DNA of 64,000 nt. Source: Stackebrandtia albiflava (lineage in GTDB: Bacteria; Actinomycetota; Actinomycetes; Mycobacteriales; Micromonosporaceae). Below the pieces are notes generated by a model. That model made no database searches, was not told the origin of the DNA, and saw nothing but the letters and a program-made list of their open reading frames with translations. Positions within the stretch are counted from its first letter, which is position 1; each line of letters starts with the position of its first letter. A program made the translations under genes and the position numbers. Where the stretch lies: assembly GCF_007994225.1 (NCBI RefSeq), contig NZ_VLLL01000006.1, positions 1,612,001-1,676,000 on the forward strand, given 5' to 3'. Of this stretch, positions 32,017-40,194 are shown piece by piece.

Positions 32017-33597
32017 ATGTCTCAGGCCGAACGGCCGACGGCCGCACCGCCGAAGATGCGACGTGAAGTCCTCATCGTGCTGCCCGGTCTGATGCTCGCC
32101 ATCCTCCTCGCGATGCTCGACAACACCATCATCGGCACCGCGATGCCGACCATCGTCGGCGAGTTCGGCGGCTACGCCCACATGTCGTGGGTCGTCACCG
32201 CCTACATCCTGGCGGCCACCGTCTCCACCCCCCTCTACGGCAAACTCGGCGACATCTACGGCCGCAAACGCCTGTTCATGTTCGCCATCGGGTTGTTCCT
32301 CATCGGCTCCGCCGCCTCGGGAGCCGCACAGAGCATGGCCCAGCTCATCGCCTTCCGGGGAGTGCAGGGGCTCGGCGCCGGCGGCCTCATGGTCGGCGCG
32401 ATGGCCATCCTCGGCGACCTCGTCTCACCCCGCGAACGCGGACGCTACCAGGGATTCATGGCGGCGGTCATGATGCTGTCCACCATCGGCGGACCCCTCG
32501 TCGGCGGATTCCTCACCGACCAGTTCACCTGGCGCTGGGCCTTCTACATCAACCTGCCCCTTGGCGCCATCGCGCTAATCGTCATCGCCTTGACGCTGAA
32601 ACTGCCCCGCCACCGCGCCAGGGTCCGCATCGACTACGCGGGCATCGCACTGCTGTCCCTCGCCGCGGCCGGACTCGTACTGTTCACCACCTGGGGCGGC
32701 ACCGAATACGCCTGGGACTCCCCACAGATCATCGGACTCGGCATGGTGTCCGTACTGGCCCTCGTCGGACTCGTCGTGGTCGAACGCCGCGCCGCCGAAC
32801 CCGTCCTGCCGTTGCGGCTGTTCACCGACCGCAACTTCGTCGTCATCAACGTCATCGGATTCCTCCAGGGTTTCGCGATGATGGGCGCGATGACGTTCAT
32901 CCCGATGTACCAGCAGATCGTCCAGGGCCAGACCCCCACCGAATCCGGACTCTGGTTCATCCCGATGATGCTCGCCGCCATGACCTGCTCACTGGCCGCG
33001 GGCTCCTACGTCACCCGCACCGGTCGCTACAAGATCTTCCCGATCGTGGGCGGCGCGATCCTCATCGTCGGCATGGTGCTGCTCACCGGCCTGAGCGTCG
33101 ACACCTCACTGATCCAGACGGCCATCTACCTCGTGGTGTTCGGGGCCGGCCTCGGCCTGCTCATGCAGATCACCATGCTCGTCGCACAGAACAGCGCCCC
33201 GCAACGCGACATCGGCGTCGCCAGCAGCACCGCCACCTTCCTGCGCAACATCGGCGGCTCCTTCGGCGTCGCACTGTTCGGCGCGGTCTTCGCCGACCGG
33301 CTCGCCGCCTCCGTCCAGGGCCGGCTTCCCGCCGAGATCGCCGCGAACTTCAACGGCGGCGGGGAGGGCGCCGGGCTCGACCCCGAGAAGGTCGCCCTGC
33401 TTCCGGAGTGGATGCGCGCCATCGTCACCGGCGGCGTCACCGACGGGCTCACGACCGTGTTCGTCTGGACGATCCCGTTCGCGGCCGTGGCGTTCCTGCT
33501 CGCCTGGTTCGTCAAGGAGGTGCCGTTGCGCGGCAGCCCGAGCGCGGAGTCGACCCCCGCCGCCGTGGAGGACGCACACGTCAAGGCCCCGGTCTGA
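32017..33597 (+). CDS. DHA2-family MFS multidrug efflux transporter (14 TM)
   Basis: This 526-residue proton antiporter probably exports drugs or amphipathic compounds. It shows 14 hydrophobic helices and DHA2 motifs: LDNTIIGTAMPTIVGEFGG (motif D1), GKLGDIYGRKRLFM (motif A), LIAFRGVQGLGAGGLMVGAMAILGDLVSPRERGRYQG (motif B and after), and IGGPLVGGFLTDQFTWRWAFYINLPLG (motif C region). ATG at 32017 has GGAGGGAG upstream. It is divergent from its likely TetR repressor with two operators between. Confidence 0.93.
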   Translation: MSQAERPTAAPPKMRREVLIVLPGLMLAILLAMLDNTIIGTAMPTIVGEFGGYAHMSWVVTAYILAATVSTPLYGKLGDIYGRKRLFMFAIGLFLIGSAASGAAQSMAQLIAFRGVQGLGAGGLMVGAMAILGDLVSPRERGRYQGFMAAVMMLSTIGGPLVGGFLTDQFTWRWAFYINLPLGAIALIVIALTLKLPRHRARVRIDYAGIALLSLAAAGLVLFTTWGGTEYAWDSPQIIGLGMVSVLALVGLVVVERRAAEPVLPLRLFTDRNFVVINVIGFLQGFAMMGAMTFIPMYQQIVQGQTPTESGLWFIPMMLAAMTCSLAAGSYVTRTGRYKIFPIVGGAILIVGMVLLTGLSVDTSLIQTAIYLVVFGAGLGLLMQITMLVAQNSAPQRDIGVASSTATFLRNIGGSFGVALFGAVFADRLAASVQGRLPAEIAANFNGGGEGAGLDPEKVALLPEWMRAIVTGGVTDGLTTVFVWTIPFAAVAFLLAWFVKEVPLRGSPSAESTPAAVEDAHVKAPV

Positions 33598-33610
33598 CCG
33601 CCGACACGAC

Positions 33611-33655
33611 ACGGCCGCCGGTGTGAACGGGTTCACCCGTCGCACCGGCGGCCGT
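33611..33655. terminator. Bidirectional terminator
   Basis: ACGGCCGCCGGTG pairs with CACCGGCGGCCGT (13 bp, 19-nt loop that itself holds GGGTTCACCC). It lies between the convergent efflux gene and the bL37 gene. Confidence 0.65.
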
Positions 33656-33663
33656 CGCCCTGT

Positions 33664-33738
33664 TCAGGCGTTGGGGCGCTTGCCGTGGTTGGCGCCCTTC
33701 TTCTTGCGCGCGCGGCGCTTACGGGCCCGCTTGGCCAT
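33664..33738 (-). CDS. 50S ribosomal protein bL37
   Basis: The 24-codon gene starts at ATG 33738 with GGAGG five nt upstream and encodes MAKRARKRRARKKKGANHGKRPNA. This is nearly the mycobacterial bL37 found in 50S structures: same length, MAKR start and ANHGKRPNA end. It binds 23S rRNA as a tiny basic peptide. It is transcribed alone, with a terminator stem at its 3' side shared with the efflux gene. It is too short for standard gene finders. Confidence 0.88.
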   Translation of the reverse strand: MAKRARKRRARKKKGANHGKRPNA

Positions 33739-33852
33739 GGTTTCCTCCTGAAACGTGTGGCGATCGACGCTTTAGGATACGCATCGCCTGGCCGAGTCCC
33801 TTCCGCCCGGCGTTCTAGTGTGTGTGCAACCGAATAGAAACTGGAGGCGGCC

Positions 33853-34068
33853 ATGGCCGAGGAGATCCGCGCCGAGATGGTGGCGAACGTCTGGAAGATC
33901 GTCGCCAAGCCCGGTGACGAGGTGAGCGACGCCGACCCCATCGTCATCCTGGAGTCCATGAAGATGGAGATCCCGGTCCACTCGGAGGACGGCGGAGTGG
34001 TCGCCGAACTGCACGTCACCGAGGGCCAGGTCGTCCAAGAGGGCGACCTGATTGCGACCGTCGAATAG
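33853..34068 (+). CDS. Stand-alone biotin/lipoyl attachment protein, TB7.3-like
   Basis: The 71-residue protein is a single biotinyl domain with the attachment motif E34-S-M-K37-M and the supporting VWKIVAKPGDEV and GGVVAELHVTEGQVVQEGDLIATVE strands. K37 is the biotinylated lysine. Start ATG has GGAGG nine nt upstream. It is equivalent to the small biotinylated protein TB7.3 of M. tuberculosis, which also lies between rshA and pdtaS (from memory). Its carboxylase partners are not encoded here. A GNAT gene follows within 5 nt of the stop. Confidence 0.9.
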   Translation: MAEEIRAEMVANVWKIVAKPGDEVSDADPIVILESMKMEIPVHSEDGGVVAELHVTEGQVVQEGDLIATVE

Positions 34069-34072
34069 CGTC

Positions 34073-34624
34073 GTGCCGACTTCGACCACGGACGAGCGGC
34101 CCGTCGGTGTCCAGATCCGGGCCGCCACCGCACACGACCTCGCCGAAGTGGGCAGGATCGCGGTGGACGCCTACCGCGCCGACGGGCAGCTCGACGAGTC
34201 CGGCTACGAGGCCGCGCTGCGTGACGCCGCCGGACGCGCCCGGGACGCGGAACTGCTGGTGGCGGTGATCGACGAACGGGTGGTGGGCGCCGTGGCGTTG
34301 TGCCCACCCGGCAGCCGGTACGCCGAGATCTGCCGAGCCGACGAACTCGAATTCCGCATGTTGTCGGTCGACCCGGCGGCACAGGGCCGCGGCGTCGGAC
34401 GGCTACTGGTCACCGCCTGCCTCGAACGCGCCCGGGAACTCGGCTGCCGTGCCGTGGTCATCTGCACCCGCGCCGAGCACGGCGACACCGCGAAACGCCT
34501 TTATCAACGGCTCGGCTTCACCCGGCTGCCCGACCGCGACTGGGCCCCCGTCCCCGGCATCTCACTGTGGGCTTGGCAACGTCTACTGGATTCCACCCCA
34601 CCGGAGGCCGCCGCGCGAAACTGA
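34073..34624 (+). CDS. GNAT-family N-acetyltransferase
   Basis: The 183-residue protein has the acetyl-CoA binding region with LEFRMLSVDPAAQGRGVGRLLV (the Q-x-x-G-x-G loop as QGRGVG) and a C-terminal KRLYQRLGFTRLP. The N-terminus begins VQIRAATAHDLAEVGRIAVDAY. The substrate is unknown. GTG at 34073 is chosen; it lies 5 nt after the biotinyl gene stop, suggesting coupling. A TTG at 34052 would overlap that gene. Confidence 0.85.
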   Translation: MPTSTTDERPVGVQIRAATAHDLAEVGRIAVDAYRADGQLDESGYEAALRDAAGRARDAELLVAVIDERVVGAVALCPPGSRYAEICRADELEFRMLSVDPAAQGRGVGRLLVTACLERARELGCRAVVICTRAEHGDTAKRLYQRLGFTRLPDRDWAPVPGISLWAWQRLLDSTPPEAAARN

Positions 34625-34632
34625 GCGGAATA

Positions 34633-34668
34633 TGCTTGCGCTGCGCAACAGCGCGCAGAGAGCAAGCA
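34633..34668 (+). promoter_or_regulatory. Stem-loop directly before the SIS gene ribosome-binding site
   Basis: Nested arms TGCTTGC/GCAAGCA (34633-34639 with 34662-34668) and CTGCGC/GCGCAG (34641-34646 with 34653-34658) form a 13-bp interrupted hairpin. It ends 2 nt before GGGAG. No U tract, so it is more likely a regulatory hairpin or operator than a terminator. Confidence 0.45.
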
Positions 34669-34680
34669 GTGGGAGTAGTG

Positions 34681-35787
34681 ATGAGTCAGCAGCAGTCGGC
34701 GACCTCGGCCGGGCGTACCGAGACCGAAGGGCTCGCGGCGGCACCCGGCGCGGGCATGACCGGCGACATCGCCGAGCAACCGGAGGTCTTCGCCCGGCTG
34801 GCCGACAGCCGGGCCGACGAGATCGCGCAGGTCGCGGCCGAGATCGCCCGCCGCCGACCCAAGTTCGTCATGTACACCGCCCGCGGAACCTCCGACCACG
34901 CGGCGCTGTACGCGGCGTACCTCACCGAGATCCGGTTGGGCATCCCCGCCGGGCTCGCCTCACCCAGCGCCATCACCGTCTACGGCGCGCGTCCCGACCT
35001 CTCCGAGGCCCTGGTGGTGGGCGTGTCGCAGTCGGGAGGGTCCCCGGACATCTCCGAGGTGCTGCGGGTGGCCGCCGAGTCGGGCGCGGCGACCCTGGCC
35101 GTGACCAACAACCCCGGCTCGCCACTGGCCGCGCAGGCGCAACGCCACATCGACGTGTCCGCCGGGCACGAACGCGCCGTCGCCGCCACCAAGACCTACA
35201 CCGCGGAACTACTGGCGTTGTTCATGCTCATCGAGGGGATCCGCACCGGCGACGGCCGGTTGGGCGAGGAGGAGTCGGCTCTCGTGGCGGAGCTTCCGGA
35301 ACTGGCCCGGACCGTCCTGGACGACGACACGGCCGTCCAGTTGGCGCCCCGTTACCGCTTCGCGGAACGGCTAGTCACGACCGGACGCGGGTACGCGTAC
35401 CCGACCGCCCGGGAGACCGCGTTGAAGCTCATGGAGACCTCCTACCTCTCCGCGTTGGCGTTCTCCGGCGCCGACCTGCTGCACGGTCCGCTGGCGATGG
35501 CCGACCCCGACGTGCCGGTACTGGCCATCGTCGGTGACGGCCCCGGGGGAGGCGCCATGCGCGACGTGATCGGCAGGCTCGGTGAACGGCGGGCCGACGT
35601 GGTCGCCGTCGCCTCGCAGGACGTTCCCGGCGCGCCGCTGCGAATCCCGTCGCCGCGCGTGGACGAACGGCTGGCACCCATGCTCGACATCCTGCCGCTG
35701 CAGCGGTTGGCGCTGGCCCTGGCGCTGACGCGCGGGGAGAACCCGGACGCGCCCCGCGGGCTCCGCAAGGTGACCGAGACGATGTAG
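34681..35787 (+). CDS. SIS-domain sugar-phosphate isomerase/deaminase (GlmS C-terminal-like)
   Basis: This 368-residue protein holds two SIS domains like the isomerase half of GlmS but lacks the glutaminase half: ARGTSDHAALYAAYLTEIRLGIP, VVGVSQSGGSPDISEVLRVA, VTNNPGSPLA, HERAVAATKTYTAELLAL, ETALKLMETSYLSALAFSGADLLHGPLAM. It resembles glucosamine/galactosamine-6-phosphate deaminases of the NagB-II/AgaS type. ATG at 34681 with GGGAG upstream. A hairpin lies right before the RBS. Confidence 0.88.
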   Translation: MSQQQSATSAGRTETEGLAAAPGAGMTGDIAEQPEVFARLADSRADEIAQVAAEIARRRPKFVMYTARGTSDHAALYAAYLTEIRLGIPAGLASPSAITVYGARPDLSEALVVGVSQSGGSPDISEVLRVAAESGAATLAVTNNPGSPLAAQAQRHIDVSAGHERAVAATKTYTAELLALFMLIEGIRTGDGRLGEEESALVAELPELARTVLDDDTAVQLAPRYRFAERLVTTGRGYAYPTARETALKLMETSYLSALAFSGADLLHGPLAMADPDVPVLAIVGDGPGGGAMRDVIGRLGERRADVVAVASQDVPGAPLRIPSPRVDERLAPMLDILPLQRLALALALTRGENPDAPRGLRKVTETM

Positions 35788-35940
35788 GCGCGACCGCCGG
35801 CGCGGAGCGGGGACGACCGCACCGCGCCGGCGGCTGCGCGTTCCTGCGCGGTTCCGCGCGGCTTTCCGCGCCGCCGGTGGAGCCGCCGGTGGAGCTGCGG
35901 AGCTCCCGACGTCCACCCGGTGAGCCGGATCCGTCGCCCG

Positions 35941-36044
35941 TCCACAATCGCGGGGTTATCCACAGGCGAGGTCCGCCGCGCTGGACCGGACCGGCCTCCC
36001 CGCCATAGGCTCGACGCCATGGGGAGGAGGAGTGGCGGCCCCCG
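35941..36044 (+). repeat. 104-bp leader element, copy A
   Basis: Order on the plus strand: TCCACAA, 10 bp, ATCCACAGGC (within TTATCCACA, a perfect DnaA-box sequence at 35956-35964), 35 bp, then a 42-bp block (36003-36044) identical to copy B at 40195-40298. The block holds TAGGCT as a possible -10, 7 bp, ATG (36019) and a GGGGAGGAGGAG purine run. It ends 72 bp before the pdtaS start. The rest of the 35788-36116 gap shows nothing else I recognise. Confidence 0.7.
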
Positions 36045-36116
36045 CACCGGTCGGGAGGGCGTCACGCCCGTCGTGAAGCGGGCGGTGGGGCGTGCCGCCG
36101 GGCTAGAGTTGCCCCG

Positions 36117-37619
36117 ATGTCGACCCTTCGTGACCTTGTCGAGGCCCGGACCGATCTGTCCCGCGCGACCAGTGAACACCTGCACCGGCTCGCCGCCGAG
36201 TGGCAGTTGCTCGCCGACCTGTCGTTCGCCGACCTTCTACTGTGGGCGCCCGTTCGCGACGACCAGCCCGGCGGCGCCTCCGACGGCACAGGCGCGTTCA
36301 TCTGCCTGGCGCAGGTCCGGCCCACCACCGGCCCCACCGCGTACGACGACGACCAGGTCGGTCAGGTCATCGACGGTCCCGCCGCCGAACATCTGCGGGT
36401 GGCGTTCACCGAGGGCCGCATCTACCGCGAGGGCGACCCGGTGTGGCACGGCGAGACCCCGGCCCGTCACGAGGCGGTACCGGTGCGCCGCAGGGACCGG
36501 CAGAAGGTGGTCGCGGTGGTCGCCCGCGACACCAACCTCTCGGACACCCGCAGCCCGAGTCACCTCGAACTCAACTACCTGAAGACCGCCGACTACCTGG
36601 TGCAGATGCTCACCGACGGCGGGTTCCCGCCGCCGCTGCTTCCGGGCGAACCGACGACCGCCCCCCGGGTGGGCGACGGCCTGGTCCGGCTCGGGGCCGA
36701 CGGCCTGGTCCGTTACGCCTCGCCCAACGCGTTGTCGGCGTACCGGAGGATGGGCGTGACCGGGATCCTTTCCGGTGAGGAGTTGGCGTCACTGACCCGC
36801 AAGCTCGTCAACGACCCCGGCCAGGGCGAGGACGCCGCCCGGCGCATCACGACCGCGCTCGCGGGCGGCACGCCCCGCCGCAAGGAGTTGGAGGCGCGGG
36901 GCGCGGTCGTGTTGATGCGGGCGTTGCCGCTGCGTCCCGACGGGAGGGGCGCGGGGGCGCTGGTACTGGTCCGTGACGTGACGGAGGTGCGGCGGCTCGA
37001 CCGGGAACTCGTCACCAAGGAGGCGACGATCCGGGAGATCCACCACCGCGTCAAGAACAACCTCCAGACCGTCGCCGCCCTGTTGCGTCTGCAGGCGCGC
37101 CGGGTGGGCGTGCCGCAGGCGCGTGCCGCCTTGGAGGAGTCGGTGCGCCGGGTGGCCTCGATAGCGCTGGTCCACGAGACCCTGTCGTTGTCGAGTGACG
37201 AGTCCGTGGCGTTCGACGCGATCGTGGACCGGGTCGCGTCGATGGCCACCGAGGTGGCGGCCGCGGAGTCCGACGTGCGGCTCCGGCGGGACGGCAGTTT
37301 CGGGGTGTTGCCCTCCGAGGTCGCGACACCGCTGGTGATGGTGTTGAACGAGCTGGTGCAGAACGCAGTGGAGCACGCCTACCTGCCGGGGCAGGGCGGT
37401 GAGGTGGTCATCGGAGTACTACGGGAGGGCGATCGGTTGCGGGTGACGGTGTCCGACACCGGCCGCGGCCTACCCGAGTCGTTCCGGGTGGACGCGACGC
37501 ACCGGTTGGGGCTCCAGATCGTCCGCACCCTGGCGACGGGGGAGTTGCGCGGCCAGATCGAGTTGCGGAACCGGGACGGTGGCGGGACCGAGGCGGTGCT
37601 GGAGTTCACGATCGGATGA
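36117..37619 (+). CDS. pdtaS: Sensor histidine kinase PdtaS
   Basis: PdtaS phosphorylates the RNA-binding antiterminator PdtaR. The 500-residue soluble kinase has an N-terminal GAF-like domain (residues about 5-140), a PAS-like domain (about 195-295), then HisKA_2 with REIHHRVKNNLQTVAALLRLQARR (His309/His310) and an HATPase domain (LNELVQNAVEHAY, VSDTGRGLP, LGLQIVRTLATGELRG). No TM segment, so it is cytosolic. PdtaR is not in the window. The repeat element A is immediately upstream. The 3' end overlaps the convergent membrane gene by 14 bp. Confidence 0.93.
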   Translation: MSTLRDLVEARTDLSRATSEHLHRLAAEWQLLADLSFADLLLWAPVRDDQPGGASDGTGAFICLAQVRPTTGPTAYDDDQVGQVIDGPAAEHLRVAFTEGRIYREGDPVWHGETPARHEAVPVRRRDRQKVVAVVARDTNLSDTRSPSHLELNYLKTADYLVQMLTDGGFPPPLLPGEPTTAPRVGDGLVRLGADGLVRYASPNALSAYRRMGVTGILSGEELASLTRKLVNDPGQGEDAARRITTALAGGTPRRKELEARGAVVLMRALPLRPDGRGAGALVLVRDVTEVRRLDRELVTKEATIREIHHRVKNNLQTVAALLRLQARRVGVPQARAALEESVRRVASIALVHETLSLSSDESVAFDAIVDRVASMATEVAAAESDVRLRRDGSFGVLPSEVATPLVMVLNELVQNAVEHAYLPGQGGEVVIGVLREGDRLRVTVSDTGRGLPESFRVDATHRLGLQIVRTLATGELRGQIELRNRDGGGTEAVLEFTIG

Positions 37620-38028
37620 GCCGTGGCGCGCGGGCCGGTGCGGCACCGCGCCGTGCGGCGGCGGCGCAGCAGGCGGCGGCCAGCCATATGAGTGGTGCGA
37701 CGACGCCCTCGGCCCAACCGACGTGTCCGGGGACGAGCATGACGGCGATGAAGGCGGCGTCGACGGCGCCCAGGACGGTGAGGTTGAGCCAGTGGCCGAC
37801 GCGGTCGTTGCGGCGGTTGAGTGTCACCGCGACCATGACGGCCTGGGCGCCGAACACCACGGCGCTGACGAAGAACATGGTGCTCTCCGCCGCGAGTTCG
37901 GATTGATATATATCGATCCCGAGGTTTCGGCTGAGCATGGCCGCGCCGAGGCCGATGTGCAGCACGCCCCAGAGGGTGTAGCCGGCGGTGGCGACGAGGG
38001 TCAGTGTGCGGAGGGTGCGTGGTGGCAT
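37606..38028 (-). CDS. Four-TM membrane protein divergent from MarR regulator
   Basis: The 140-residue protein has four hydrophobic helices (LVATAGYTLWGVLHIGLGAAML, STMFFVSAVVFGAQAVMVAVTL, WLNLTVLGAVDAAFIAVMLVP, VVAPLIWLAAACCAAAA). No family I recognise. Its promoter region holds a perfect MarR-type palindrome shared with the divergent MarR gene, so it is the likely target of that regulator. The codons around 37905-37915 include the rare ATA (D-I-Y), unusual for this genome. The 3' end overlaps pdtaS by 14 bp. Confidence 0.65.
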   Translation of the reverse strand: MPPRTLRTLTLVATAGYTLWGVLHIGLGAAMLSRNLGIDIYQSELAAESTMFFVSAVVFGAQAVMVAVTLNRRNDRVGHWLNLTVLGAVDAAFIAVMLVPGHVGWAEGVVAPLIWLAAACCAAAARRGAAPARAPRLIRS

Positions 38029-38058
38029 GGTCGCTCGATTCTGGAAATCAATACGGCT

Positions 38059-38073
38059 CGTGTATATTACACG
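38059..38073. promoter_or_regulatory. MarR-type operator
   Basis: CGTGTA-TAT-TACACG is a perfect palindrome midway between two divergent starts (38028 and 38096). TATATT inside it can serve as a -10 on the plus strand, so binding would block transcription. Confidence 0.75.
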
Positions 38074-38095
38074 TCGTGAATTAATTGGAGGATCC

Positions 38096-38572
38096 ATGAC
38101 CGGCGATGCCCTCGAGGTGCTGAAACGCCTGCGGCGGTTGCATTCCCAGACCGACCTGTTGCTCGACCAGGTCGCCGCCGGGTACGGCGTCAACCGCAAC
38201 GACCTGCGCTGTCTGGAGATCATCGAACGCGACGGCCCACTCAACGCCCGTGCCCTGGCGGAGGCCGCCCGACTCAGTCCCGCCGCCGTCACCAAGGTCA
38301 CCGACCGACTGGTCGCCGCCGGCTACGTCGTCCGCGCAGTGGACGAACGCGACCGGCGGGCGCAGTCGCTGACTGTCTCGTCCCACCACGCGGCACTACG
38401 CGCCGCGACGTGGAATCCGCTCGTCGCCGACCTGCTCACCGCATTGGACGACGGGACCGTCGATCTGTCCGGACTCGCCGCACTACTCGACCGGCTGAAC
38501 ACGGTGATATCCGCACACGGCGCCCGGCTCGCCACCGAACCGCCGGCGGCCTCGAACCCGGCTCCTCAGTGA
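38096..38572 (+). CDS. MarR-family transcriptional regulator
   Basis: The 158-residue regulator has a winged helix typical of MarR (YGVNRNDLRCLEIIERDGPLNARALAEAARLSPAAVTKVTDRLVAAGYVVRAVDERDRRAQSLTV) with the D-E-R-D-R-R wing. Start ATG has GGAGG six nt upstream. It probably represses itself and the divergent membrane gene through the 15-bp palindrome between them. The 3' end overlaps the convergent YhhN gene by 7 bp. Confidence 0.9.
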   Translation: MTGDALEVLKRLRRLHSQTDLLLDQVAAGYGVNRNDLRCLEIIERDGPLNARALAEAARLSPAAVTKVTDRLVAAGYVVRAVDERDRRAQSLTVSSHHAALRAATWNPLVADLLTALDDGTVDLSGLAALLDRLNTVISAHGARLATEPPAASNPAPQ

Positions 38573-39234
38573 CCGGTACCGGGATGCCGTGACAGGGTCA
38601 GCCAACCGGAGACGATGAGGTACTGGGCGGCGATGTAGGTCGCCATGATGATCAGGCCACGTCCGGTGAAGTCCACTCCCGCCACGCCGACACCGATCAA
38701 CAGGTCGGAGATCAGGAACAGCACCCCACCCAGCCCCAACCGGTTCGACAGGCCCACCGCGAACATCGCCATGGTCGCCAGGGCCGTGCCGTAACCCGCG
38801 ATCGGCACCGCCATGTCCCCGAGCTGATTCCACAACGGCACGAGGAACGCGGCCAGGACCAGGGCGAACACCGACACCAGCCACGGGAAGCGGCGAATCC
38901 GGTTCCAGGCGCCCATCCGGAGGAAGACCGTGATGTAGCAGACCTGCATCACCAGGAAGAAGCCCATGCCGACCAGGAACGCCGTGTCGCCCTCGATCAG
39001 CAACGCGACGTCGGCGACGGTGGCGGCCGCCAGGCCGGTCACCATGGTGACGCCGTGCCGGAGTCGCAGCCCGCCTGATGTCAGCAGCAGCACCGCCAGC
39101 ATCGGCATGAGCAACGGCTTGGTCGCCCATTCCACCGCCGGCAGGTCGAAACCGACGCCGACGAGGTTTCCGGCGGTGAGCAGGGCATAGCCCGCCAGGG
39201 GGAGTACGGGGCTCAACGGTGGTCCGCCGTCCAT
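38566..39234 (-). CDS. YhhN family membrane protein (TMEM86/lysoplasmalogenase-like)
   Basis: This 222-residue protein has about eight helices and YhhN marks: ATKPLLMPMLAVLLL near the N-terminus, then LIEGDTAFLVGMGFFLVMQVCYI and LFLISDLLIGV. Animal homologues (TMEM86) hydrolyse the vinyl ether of lysoplasmalogens; bacterial YhhN proteins are less well studied. The start lies 22 nt inside the end of the monooxygenase-like gene, so the two are co-expressed. Shared ether-lipid chemistry in that pair supports a lipid role. Confidence 0.8.
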   Translation of the reverse strand: MDGGPPLSPVLPLAGYALLTAGNLVGVGFDLPAVEWATKPLLMPMLAVLLLTSGGLRLRHGVTMVTGLAAATVADVALLIEGDTAFLVGMGFFLVMQVCYITVFLRMGAWNRIRRFPWLVSVFALVLAAFLVPLWNQLGDMAVPIAGYGTALATMAMFAVGLSNRLGLGGVLFLISDLLIGVGVAGVDFTGRGLIIMATYIAAQYLIVSGWLTLSRHPGTGH

Positions 39235-40079
39235 CCGGGCGGACCGAACAGGTAACCGAGCCTGGTCCGCAGTCCACGGTGGGCCCGCACGTCACGCCAG
39301 ATGTCGGCGTACTCGTGGAAGGCCACCTTGATCGGGTTGTGTGTGTCGATGTCGCGGGTCAGGCCGTAGACGACCCGCACGTCCTCGGGCTGGAACGTCC
39401 GGAACAGCCGGTCCCACACGATCAGGATGCCCCCGTAGTTGCGGTCGAGGTACATCTCGTTGGAGCCGTGATGCACCCGGTGGTGTGACGGGGTGTTCAT
39501 CACGAACTCCACCGGACGCCAGAGGGTGCCGATCCGCTCGGTGTGCAGGAAGAACTGGTAGATGAGGCTGATCGACTGCTGAAGGAAGATCATCCACGGT
39601 GGGAAGCCGATCAGCGCCAGCGGCAGCCAGAACGGCAGGCCGCTCATCGGCGTCCAACTCTGCCGCAACGCCGTGGTGAAGTTGTAGTAACGGCTGGAGT
39701 GGTGGACGACGTGGCTCGCCCACAGGAGCCGGACACGGTGGTGCGAGCGATGGAACCAGTAGTACGCGAGGTCGTCCGCGACGAACAACCCGAACAGGGT
39801 CACCGTCACCGCGACGGCGCTGCCCGCGATCACCGGGTTCCCCACGATGTCCAGGTTCCACGGGGCGAGGTACTCGAACGCCGCGGCGTAGACCAGGATC
39901 GTGGCGAACTTCCAGAAGAAGCCGACGACCTGGGACCCGGCCCCCATCGTCAGTGAGGTCGCGGAGTCGCGAAGGTCGTACCCGCGTTCCTCCTCGTCCG
40001 GTGCGAAGTGGAACGACAACGCCTCGATGACGACGAACAGCACGAACGCGGGGATCGCGTAGACGACGGCTTGGATCAT
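39213..40079 (-). CDS. Fatty acid hydroxylase superfamily protein, alkylglycerol monooxygenase-like
   Basis: The 288-residue membrane enzyme has the diiron His clusters Y-Y-W-F-H-R-S-H-H, S-H-V-V-H-H-S-S-R-Y-Y-N and S-H-H-R-V-H-H. The passages HHSSRYYNFTTALRQSW and NEMYLDRNYGGILIVWDRLF resemble alkylglycerol monooxygenase (AGMO/TMEM195), which cleaves the O-alkyl bond of ether lipids, more than C5 sterol desaturases. Four to five TM helices. A TetR-type palindrome and repeat copy B are upstream; the YhhN gene overlaps its end. Confidence 0.85.
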   Translation of the reverse strand: MIQAVVYAIPAFVLFVVIEALSFHFAPDEEERGYDLRDSATSLTMGAGSQVVGFFWKFATILVYAAAFEYLAPWNLDIVGNPVIAGSAVAVTVTLFGLFVADDLAYYWFHRSHHRVRLLWASHVVHHSSRYYNFTTALRQSWTPMSGLPFWLPLALIGFPPWMIFLQQSISLIYQFFLHTERIGTLWRPVEFVMNTPSHHRVHHGSNEMYLDRNYGGILIVWDRLFRTFQPEDVRVVYGLTRDIDTHNPIKVAFHEYADIWRDVRAHRGLRTRLGYLFGPPGWTADHR

Positions 40080-40121
40080 GGCGGGCGGTTCCGTTCGGGA
40101 TGGGGTGCCGTCGAGTCTCGT

Positions 40122-40135
40122 CTACCGGTCGGTAG
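40122..40135. promoter_or_regulatory. TetR-type operator before the monooxygenase-like gene
   Basis: CTACCG-GT-CGGTAG has perfect 6-bp arms, centred about 50 bp upstream of the start at 40079. No TetR gene is adjacent, so the regulator would be encoded elsewhere. Confidence 0.55.
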
Positions 40136-40194
40136 CTGTCAAGTCGGCGCGTGGCCGTGACGGTACCGGTGCCCCGCCCCGGCACCGACCGTCT

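Noticed and set aside
36019-36582. Reading frame MGRRSGGPR... starting in leader element copy A
   Set aside because: It continues in the wrong frame through pdtaS, unlike the 32-codon frame of copy B, so the conserved block is probably not protein-coding in both copies.
37903-37920. AT-rich palindrome GATATATATC in a GC-rich region
   Set aside because: It is inside the coding sequence (G-I-D-I-Y-Q) of the membrane protein; more likely chance codon use than a site.
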